NCBI GenBank assembly: GCA_030636545.1
Contig: DAOVWR010000057.1
Coordinates: forward strand, 1-7,461
DNA: 7,461 bases
Direction of reading: 5' to 3'
Source: Mycoplasmatota bacterium
GTDB lineage: Bacteria; Bacillota_I; Bacilli_A; Izemoplasmatales; Izemoplasmataceae
This document shows positions 1 through 4,938 of this stretch, piece by piece. Position numbers and translations under genes: made by a program. How positions within the stretch are numbered: the stretch's first letter is position 1; each line of letters begins with the position of its first letter. The notes beneath the pieces were generated by a model. That model was given only the letters and a program-made list of their open reading frames with translations, searched no databases and was not told the DNA's origin.

Positions 1-543
1 ATTACTGGGAAGAATGTAGTCTATGTCACAGATATAGTACTAGCTAAACTTGCGAAAACAAAGTCACCGCAAAGGGTTCTTTGTGTTTGTCATAAATTAA
101 ATAATAATGAAATATCAGATAAAGTCTTAATTCTTGAAGGACTTCAAGATCCAGGAAATTTAGGAACACTACTTAGAAGTGCTCTAGCTTTTGGCTTCAA
201 AACAGTTATTTTAGATAATACTGTCGATTTATATAATGATAAAGTAATTAGAAGTACTCAAGGAGCAATGTTTAACTTAAATATTATCGAAATGTCGGCA
301 ATTGATTTTATTGATAATCATCTTGATTATATAATTTATGGAACCAGTTTTAATGGGGTAGTTTTAGATACAGTTATGCCGAGTAAACAAGTTGCCATTA
401 TTCTAGGAAATGAAGGACAAGGAGTATCAACAAAATTACTAAATAAAACATATCAAAATATAACGATAAGAACTAATGATGTTGAAAGCTTAAATGTTGG
501 AGTAGCTGGAAGCATTATAATGCACTATTTAAATAATATTTAA
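1..543 (+). CDS. TrmH/SpoU-family RNA 2'-O-ribose methyltransferase, 3' part
   Basis: This gene enters from the left edge. The frame is open from base 1 and gives 180 codons before TAA, so the start and most of the N-terminal substrate-binding (L30e-like) domain are missing. The visible part is the SPOUT methyltransferase domain with all three SpoU motifs. Motif 1 is DPGNLGTLLRSALAFG at residues 50-65, with the conserved Asn53 and Arg59. Motif 2 is ILGNEGQGVS at 134-143. Motif 3 is ESLNVGVAGSIIMHYL at 162-177. The SPQ at 22-24 resembles the usual junction between the two domains. Family members use S-adenosylmethionine to methylate a ribose 2'-OH in rRNA or tRNA through the trefoil-knot fold. 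The sequence looks like the generic RlmB/YsgA-type 23S rRNA group, but the target nucleotide cannot be told from it. The ATG at 268 is internal because it lies after motif 1. The gene is followed by a separate promoter, so it is probably not part of the nusA operon. Confidence 0.9.
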   Translation: MTGKNVVYVTDIVLAKLAKTKSPQRVLCVCHKLNNNEISDKVLILEGLQDPGNLGTLLRSALAFGFKTVILDNTVDLYNDKVIRSTQGAMFNLNIIEMSAIDFIDNHLDYIIYGTSFNGVVLDTVMPSKQVAIILGNEGQGVSTKLLNKTYQNITIRTNDVESLNVGVAGSIIMHYLNNI

Positions 544-548
544 GATAC

Positions 549-577
549 TTGATTTTTAGTTTTTTATATGATAAAAT
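549..577 (+). promoter_or_regulatory. Sigma-A-type promoter for the rimP-nusA-infB operon, extended -10
   Basis: TTGATT (549-554) serves as the -35 box, followed by a 17-base spacer and TAAAAT (572-577) as the -10 box. A TG dinucleotide at 569-570, one base before the -10, makes it an extended -10 promoter. Transcription would begin near 584. The promoter starts six bases after the methyltransferase stop codon, so the operon has its own entry point. This is inferred from consensus match only, and the neighbourhood is AT-rich. Confidence 0.65.
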
Positions 578-594
578 ACAAATGCATATGAGTT

Positions 595-624
595 AGAGAG
601 TGGGTCAAACCCACCCTTTTTTTT
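595..624 (+). terminator. Promoter-proximal intrinsic terminator / candidate attenuator in the rimP leader
   Basis: GTGGGT (600-605) pairs with ACCCAC (609-614) around a 3-base loop. After one A-C mismatch (599/615) the stem continues with G598-C616 and weak pairs down to 595/619. A T8 tract at 617-624 follows directly. It can end transcripts of the upstream methyltransferase gene. However, it lies downstream of the promoter at 549-577 and upstream of rimP, so it also sits in the path of operon transcription. The short, mismatched stem is the kind that often needs NusA to work well. In B. subtilis the same operon is reported to be controlled by NusA-dependent attenuation in its leader. That role here is inference. 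Confidence 0.7.
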
Positions 625-630
625 GTTAAA

Positions 631-636
631 AGGAGG
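631..636 (+). promoter_or_regulatory. Ribosome binding site of rimP
   Basis: This is a perfect AGGAGG, 11 bases before the ATG at 648, a slightly long spacing. It decides the rimP start: the closer GTG at 640 is in another frame. The AAAAGG at 628-633 is complementary to CCTTTT at 615-620 in the 3' side of the leader hairpin, so access to the site could depend on leader folding. Confidence 0.75.
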
Positions 637-647
637 CGCGTGACGAT

Positions 648-1076
648 ATGGAAAAACTTAAGATTAGATTTAAAGAGATTGTTGAAGGTTTAGGGTACTA
701 TTTATACGATGTAATTTACGAGAAAGAAAATGGTGGTTATGTCTTAAAAGTATTAATAGAAAATGATACTTTTATTGACATTGATGATTGTGTAAAAGTA
801 TCTCGTGAATTAAGTGAAGAACTTGATGTTTTAGATCCATTTACTGAAGCTTATAATTTAGAAGTTTCATCATCTGGTGCTGAAAGAGAATTAAGAAATA
901 GTGAAGAGATAAAAAGAGCTATTGGTAAGACAGTTGAACTAAAAACAATCGAACAATTATTAGTAGGCAAACTAGTATCTTTTAATGATGAAGTATTAGA
1001 ATTAAAATATAAAAACAAAACATTTAAAGTAGATTATATTGATGTGTCTTATATAAGACTAACAATTATCTTTTAG
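648..1076 (+). CDS. rimP: Ribosome maturation factor RimP
   Basis: A 142-residue protein, close to the family's usual 150 or so. RimP binds the free 30S subunit in the cytoplasm and helps the 3' (head) domain of 16S rRNA fold and accept proteins such as S19. The N-terminal alpha/beta domain covers roughly residues 1-75 and includes the typical stretch around DIDDCVKVSRELSEELD (44-60). The C-terminal SH3-like domain covers roughly 85-142. The family signature appears at 71-83 as LEVSSSGAERELR. The common form is LEVSSPG..RPL, so Ser76 and Glu81 stand where prolines are usual. The gene is first in the operon and starts at ATG 648 behind AGGAGG. Its TAG stop is shared with the nusA ribosome binding site. 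Its place before nusA is the same in B. subtilis (ylxS) and E. coli. Confidence 0.93.
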   Translation: MEKLKIRFKEIVEGLGYYLYDVIYEKENGGYVLKVLIENDTFIDIDDCVKVSRELSEELDVLDPFTEAYNLEVSSSGAERELRNSEEIKRAIGKTVELKTIEQLLVGKLVSFNDEVLELKYKNKTFKVDYIDVSYIRLTIIF

Positions 1077-1080
1077 GAGG
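1074..1080 (+). promoter_or_regulatory. Ribosome binding site of nusA overlapping the rimP stop
   Basis: TAGGAGG contains both the rimP stop codon (TAG, 1074-1076) and the nusA Shine-Dalgarno sequence, eight bases before ATG 1089. Ribosomes terminating on rimP would lie over the site, which suggests coupled translation. Confidence 0.75.
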
Positions 1081-1088
1081 AACAAAAA

Positions 1089-2168
1089 ATGATTAGTAAA
1101 GATTTCTTTAGAGCACTAGAATTAATTGCTTTAGAAAAAGGACTTGAGAAAGAAAAGATTTTAGATATTATGGGTAGAGGAATTCTTAATGCCTATAAAA
1201 AAGTACACAATACTTCAGAAAATGCTCGTATTGATTTCAATGAAGATAAAAATGAAATCATGTTGTCGGCTGAATATATCGTTGTTGAAGAAGTTGTAAA
1301 CCCAGGTGAAATCACTTTAGCAGACGCTAAAAAAAGAAGAAAAAGCGCTAAACTAGGTGACACTATAAAAGTAAAAGAAAAGATCAAAGATTTTGGTAGA
1401 ATTGCTGCTTCATCTGCGAAACAAATTTTAACTCAAGGGTTAAAACAACTTGAAAGAGAAAAAGCATATGATATCTTTAAAGAAAAAGAAAATGAAATGA
1501 TTACTACGGAAATTATTGCCTTAAATAGAGATTTTGTTACTCTAGATTTAGGACAAAATCTAGAAACTAGTTTACCAAGAAAAGAATTACTTAAAAGTGA
1601 TGATATGAGAATATCAGCTCGCTTAAAAGTTTATATAACAAAAGTTGAAATGACGACTAAAGGACCTAAAGTATTTGTCTCAAGAACTGATAAGAATCTT
1701 GTTAAGAGACTTATTGAACAAGTTTGTCCAGAAATTGGGGATGGAACTGTTGAAATTATGGGAATCGCAAGAGATCCAGGAGACAGATCAAAAGTCGCAG
1801 TATATTCACATGATCCAAATGTTGATCCTGTTGGAGCAGTAGTTGGTTATAAAGGTTCAAGAATACTAGAAGTATTAGAAGCACTTCAAGGTGAAAGAAT
1901 AGATATTTATAAATGGTCTTCTAAGCCTGTTGAATTAATCGCTAGCGCTATGGAACCAGCTAAAATTATCGCAATTAATCCTGATAAAAAGAAAAAACAA
2001 GCATTAGTCATAGTTAATGACAAAGATCTAACTGCCGCTATTGGTGTTAGAGGACAAAATGCTAAATTAGCAGCTCAATCAAGTGGATGGAAAATTGAAA
2101 TTAAATCGATTACTCAAGCTAAAGAAGAAGGAATCAGATACCGTAGGATAGATAGTGAAACAACATAA
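1089..2168 (+). CDS. nusA: Transcription termination/antitermination factor NusA
   Basis: A 359-residue protein, near B. subtilis NusA (371) and lacking the extra C-terminal acidic repeats of E. coli NusA. NusA binds RNA polymerase near the RNA exit channel. It lengthens pauses, strengthens weak intrinsic terminators and takes part in rRNA antitermination. The RNA-polymerase-binding N-terminal domain covers about residues 1-125, including the basic run KKRRKSAK at 81-88. The S1 domain covers about 132-200. KH1 covers about 225-290, with ARDPGDRSKVAVYS (227-240), DPNVDPVGA (242-250) and GYKG (253-256). KH2 covers about 300-345, with GVRGQN (319-324). Most relatives have REPG where this protein has RDPG, and a GxRG loop where it has GYKG; both changes are conservative. 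The last 14 bases overlap ylxR. NusA probably controls its own operon through the hairpin at 595-624; that is inferred from B. subtilis. Confidence 0.97.
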   Translation: MISKDFFRALELIALEKGLEKEKILDIMGRGILNAYKKVHNTSENARIDFNEDKNEIMLSAEYIVVEEVVNPGEITLADAKKRRKSAKLGDTIKVKEKIKDFGRIAASSAKQILTQGLKQLEREKAYDIFKEKENEMITTEIIALNRDFVTLDLGQNLETSLPRKELLKSDDMRISARLKVYITKVEMTTKGPKVFVSRTDKNLVKRLIEQVCPEIGDGTVEIMGIARDPGDRSKVAVYSHDPNVDPVGAVVGYKGSRILEVLEALQGERIDIYKWSSKPVELIASAMEPAKIIAINPDKKKKQALVIVNDKDLTAAIGVRGQNAKLAAQSSGWKIEIKSITQAKEEGIRYRRIDSETT

Positions 2169-2421
2169 AATTCCTTTAAGAAGATGTGTCATAACTAATG
2201 AAAGACTTCCTAAGCAAGAAATGATAAGAGTTGTTAGAAATAAAGAAGGTATTTTCAGTGTTGATTTAACTGGAAAACTAAATGGCCGTGGAGCTTATCT
2301 TAAAAAAACAAAAACAGTTATTTTAAAAGCTCAAAAAACAAAGAAATTAGATCGTCATTTAGAAGGTAGTGTTCCAGAAGAAATCTACAATGAATTATTA
2401 AATCTTTTTGAAAATGAATAA
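2155..2421 (+). CDS. ylxR: YlxR/RnpM family RNA-binding protein (DUF448)
   Basis: An 88-residue basic protein of the YlxR family. Residues 7-28 hold the family core (PLRRCVITNERLPKQEM, then IRVVR). The NGRGAYL motif at 43-49 is near invariant in the family. B. subtilis YlxR has nearly the same opening and the same NGRGAYL. That protein has been described as RnpM, which binds the RNase P RNA and modulates RNase P activity in vitro; a role in gene regulation has also been proposed. The start is GTG at 2155, with AGGA at 2145-2148 six bases upstream; no ATG fits the conserved N-terminus. It overlaps the end of nusA by 14 bases and the start of ylxQ by 8, so translation is probably coupled. The family call is firm; the function is carried over from B. 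subtilis. Confidence 0.92.
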   Translation: MKQHKIPLRRCVITNERLPKQEMIRVVRNKEGIFSVDLTGKLNGRGAYLKKTKTVILKAQKTKKLDRHLEGSVPEEIYNELLNLFENE

Positions 2422-2716
2422 TCAAAGAATACTTAATCTATTAGGATTAGCAATGCGTGCAAGAAAAATTACATTAGGCGAAGAATTCGTCTTAAAAGAA
2501 TTAACAAAAGAGCATAGCTTGGTATTTTTAGCAAGCGATGCTGGTGAAAATATTAAAAATAAAATTATAAAGAAAACTGATTATTATAACGTATCCCTTA
2601 TTAATTTATTCACAACTGACGAACTGTCAAAAGCAATTGGTAAGGAAAACCGTAAAGTAATCTTAGTTACAGATAAGGGATTTATTGAGAAGTTTAAACA
2701 ATATTTAAATTCCTAA
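2414..2716 (+). CDS. ylxQ: YlxQ, L7Ae/L30e-family putative RNA-binding protein
   Basis: A 100-residue single-domain protein of the L7Ae/L30e/S12e/Gadd45 fold, a family whose studied members bind kink-turn RNA. The opening ILNLLGLAMRARKITLGEE (5-23) is characteristic of YlxQ, as are LVFLASDAGENIKNKI and the closing VILVTDKGF segment. Its RNA target and exact role are not established. I chose ATG 2414 over the in-frame TTG at 2408 because it gives the usual short N-terminus and ATG is preferred. Neither start has a recognisable Shine-Dalgarno sequence. The 8-base overlap with ylxR suggests it is translated by ribosomes arriving from ylxR. Position between ylxR and infB matches B. subtilis; many other bacteria lack the gene here. 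Confidence 0.9.
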   Translation: MNNQRILNLLGLAMRARKITLGEEFVLKELTKEHSLVFLASDAGENIKNKIIKKTDYYNVSLINLFTTDELSKAIGKENRKVILVTDKGFIEKFKQYLNS

Positions 2717-2720
2717 GAAA

Positions 2721-2727
2721 GAGGTGA
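2721..2727 (+). promoter_or_regulatory. Ribosome binding site of infB
   Basis: GAGGTGA lies six bases before ATG 2734. An in-frame TTG at 2731 directly precedes this ATG but would be only three bases from the site. This favours ATG 2734 as the start. Confidence 0.75.
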
Positions 2728-2733
2728 TTTTTG

Positions 2734-4563
2734 ATGGCGAAGAAAAACATCAAAAAAACTAAACAAGAAGATACAAGAAAAACAAACATTCCTCAAGAAA
2801 AAGTAATCATTAATGATGGTATATTATATTACAAAACTGATATGACTATCGCTGATGTTGCTGAAGGATTAGGAGTTAGCTCAGCTGAAGTAATCAAGAA
2901 ATTAATGGTTCTTGGTATTATGGCAGCTCAAACACAAAGTGTTGATCGTGAAACTATTGAAGTTATCGCATTAGACTTTGGCTATACTTTAGAAGATGAA
3001 ATTAAAACAGATCTAACAAGATTTGAGGAAATGACAATTACTGATGAGGAAGAAGACTTAGTAGAAAGACCACCTGTAGTTACGATTATGGGTCATGTAG
3101 ACCATGGGAAAACTACACTTTTAGATACGATTAGAAATACTCGTGTAACAGAAGGCGAAGCCGGTGGAATTACTCAACATATTGGAGCTTACCAAGTAAG
3201 AAAAAATGGTAAATTAATTACTTTTATCGATACTCCAGGACATGCTGCATTCACTGAAATGCGTGCACGTGGTGCCAAAGTAACTGACATTACTATTTTA
3301 GTTGTTGCTGCTGATGATGGTGTTATGCCTCAAACTAGAGAAGCAATTGATCACTCAAAAGCTGCAGGTGTTCCGATTATTGTCGCAATCAATAAAATGG
3401 ATATGGTAGGAGCTAATCCTGAAAGAGTAAAACAAGAACTTATGAAGTTTGAACTTGTTCCTGAAGAATGGGGAGGAGACACAATCTTTTGTGAAGTTTC
3501 AGCTCTTAAAGGTGAAGGGGTAGAAAACTTACTTGAAATGATTCAACTTACTGCTGAAATTAATGAATATAAAGCTAATCCAAACAGATTAGCTACTGGA
3601 GCAGTAATTGAATCTAAACTAGATAAAGGTAAAGGACCTGTGGCTACTTTATTAGTAGCAAACGGTACTTTGAAAATTGGTGATGTATTAGTTGCTGGAA
3701 ACACATTTGGTCGAGTTAGAGCAATGACAGATGATACAGAAAAGAGACTAAATAGTGCTGTGCCAAGCGCTGCTGTTGAAGTTACTGGCTTAAATGATGT
3801 TCCTCTTGCAGGTGATTCATTTATGGTTTTCACCGATGAAAGAAAAGCAAGATTAATTGCTGAAGAAAGAGCTCACCGTTCATGGGAAAAAGAAAGAGGA
3901 GTAGGTAAAACTGTATCTCTTGAAGACCTATTTGAACAAATGAGTGAAGGAGAATTAAAAGAGTTACGTATAATTCTTAAAGGTGATACTCATGGATCAA
4001 TTGAAGCATTAAAAGCTTCATTAGATAAAATTGATGTTGAAGGTACAAAAATTGATGTTATTCGTTCAAGTGTTGGAACAATAACTGAAACAGATGTAAT
4101 ATTAGCCTTAGCTTCTAATGCAATTATTTTAGGTTTTAATGTAAGACCAATGTCAGAAGTTAGAGCACACGCAAAAGAAAAAGGAATTGAAATCCGTCTA
4201 TATAATATTATTTATAAAGCATTAGAAGATATCGAATTGGCATTAACTGGTATGTTAGATCCTGTCTATGAAGAAGTTGTTACTGGACAAGCAGAAATTA
4301 GAAATACTTTCAAAATTTCAAAAATTGGAACTATCGCTGGATGCTATGTAACAGAAGGAACTATTGAAAGAAATTCACTAGTAAGAATCCTTCGTGAAGG
4401 TATCGTAATCTATGAAGGAAAAATGGCTTCATTAAAACGATTTAAAGATGATGTTAAAGAAGTTAAATCTGGTTATGAATGTGGAATTATGATTGAAAAA
4501 TATAATGATGTAAAAGTTGGCGATGTATTCGAAGTTTCAATTGAAAGAGAAGTTAAAAGATAG
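2734..4563 (+). CDS. infB: Translation initiation factor IF-2
   Basis: A 609-residue GTPase that places fMet-tRNA on the 30S subunit and promotes 50S joining. A lysine-rich tail is followed by one IF2_N domain at about residues 32-85. The G domain is complete: P-loop GHVDHGKT (120-127), switch I region GGITQHIGAY (144-153), DTPGH (166-170), NKMD (220-223) and SAL (256-258). His170 of DTPGH is the usual catalytic histidine. Beta-barrel domain II (from about 285), domain III (from about 400) and the tRNA-binding C-terminal domain IV (about 510-609) follow in order. The protein is short: B. subtilis has about 716 residues and E. coli 890. The missing length is the variable linker before the G domain, so nothing essential is lost. 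TAG at 4561-4563 shares one base with the rbfA start. Confidence 0.97.
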   Translation: MAKKNIKKTKQEDTRKTNIPQEKVIINDGILYYKTDMTIADVAEGLGVSSAEVIKKLMVLGIMAAQTQSVDRETIEVIALDFGYTLEDEIKTDLTRFEEMTITDEEEDLVERPPVVTIMGHVDHGKTTLLDTIRNTRVTEGEAGGITQHIGAYQVRKNGKLITFIDTPGHAAFTEMRARGAKVTDITILVVAADDGVMPQTREAIDHSKAAGVPIIVAINKMDMVGANPERVKQELMKFELVPEEWGGDTIFCEVSALKGEGVENLLEMIQLTAEINEYKANPNRLATGAVIESKLDKGKGPVATLLVANGTLKIGDVLVAGNTFGRVRAMTDDTEKRLNSAVPSAAVEVTGLNDVPLAGDSFMVFTDERKARLIAEERAHRSWEKERGVGKTVSLEDLFEQMSEGELKELRIILKGDTHGSIEALKASLDKIDVEGTKIDVIRSSVGTITETDVILALASNAIILGFNVRPMSEVRAHAKEKGIEIRLYNIIYKALEDIELALTGMLDPVYEEVVTGQAEIRNTFKISKIGTIAGCYVTEGTIERNSLVRILREGIVIYEGKMASLKRFKDDVKEVKSGYECGIMIEKYNDVKVGDVFEVSIEREVKR

Positions 4564-4904
4564 TGTCAAAACATTTAAGACTTGAATCCACAATTCAAAG
4601 AACTTTAACGGAAATCTTTATGAGAGATGTAAAAGATAAATCAATTGGTTTTATCACAATTACTGAAGTTAGACTTACTAGAGACTTAAGTTACTTAACT
4701 GTTTACTATACAATTCTTGGCCAAGACACAAAAAAAGATGCTGCTAAAAAAGCAATTGAAAGATCAAAAGCTTTTGTTAGATCTACTTTAGCACACCGGG
4801 TTAATATGAGAAAATCCCCCGTTCTAATATTTAAATATGATGAATCGTTGGAATACGGAAATAAAATTGAGCAAGGATTAAAAAAATTATTACCAAAAGA
4901 CTAA
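4563..4904 (+). CDS. rbfA: Ribosome-binding factor A
   Basis: A 113-residue protein, matching B. subtilis RbfA (about 117). RbfA is a type II KH-domain protein that binds the 30S subunit near the 5' end helix of 16S rRNA during late maturation and cold adaptation. The family pattern is clear: EVRLTRDLSYLTVYYT at about 36-51, VRSTLAHRVNMRKSPVLIF at about 72-90, then the closing DESLEYGNKI. The start is GTG at 4563, whose G is also the last base of the infB stop (TAGTG). No good Shine-Dalgarno is present, only the weak GAAAGAGAAG upstream, so reinitiation after infB is likely. It is the last gene of the operon, four bases before the terminator stem. Confidence 0.95.
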   Translation: MSKHLRLESTIQRTLTEIFMRDVKDKSIGFITITEVRLTRDLSYLTVYYTILGQDTKKDAAKKAIERSKAFVRSTLAHRVNMRKSPVLIFKYDESLEYGNKIEQGLKKLLPKD

Positions 4905-4938
4905 AAGAAAAGTTAGTGAGTTAATCACTAACTTTTTT
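4903..4938. terminator. Bidirectional intrinsic terminator between rbfA and the RND transporter gene
   Basis: A perfect 12-bp stem, AAAAGTTAGTGA (4908-4919) with TCACTAACTTTT (4925-4936), encloses a 5-base loop. On the plus strand the T6 run 4933-4938 ends the nusA operon. On the minus strand the complement of 4903-4911 reads TTTTCTTTT, so the same hairpin can end the transporter transcript. The loop holds the transporter's stop codon, and the right arm encodes its last residues. Confidence 0.9.

Noticed and set aside
268..543. A separate 91-residue gene starting at ATG 268
   Set aside because: The frame is open back to base 1 and upstream codons encode SpoU motif 1, so this is the tail of the methyltransferase gene.
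582..596. Tiny leader peptide (ATG at 582 or 588, then TAG)
   Set aside because: It begins at or before the predicted transcription start, has no ribosome site and encodes only two to four residues.
1193..1387. Minus-strand open frame inside nusA
   Set aside because: It is antisense to the conserved NusA N-terminal domain, has no family resemblance, and is a by-product of AT-rich coding sequence.
2408..2413. TTG start for ylxQ at 2408
   Set aside because: The ATG at 2414 is six bases on, in frame, and gives the usual N-terminus; no Shine-Dalgarno favours TTG.
2731..2733. TTG start for infB at 2731
   Set aside because: It would be only three bases from GAGGTGA, while ATG 2734 has better spacing and codon.
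3543..3833. Minus-strand open frame inside infB
   Set aside because: It lies opposite conserved IF2 domain II sequence and shows no recognisable protein features.
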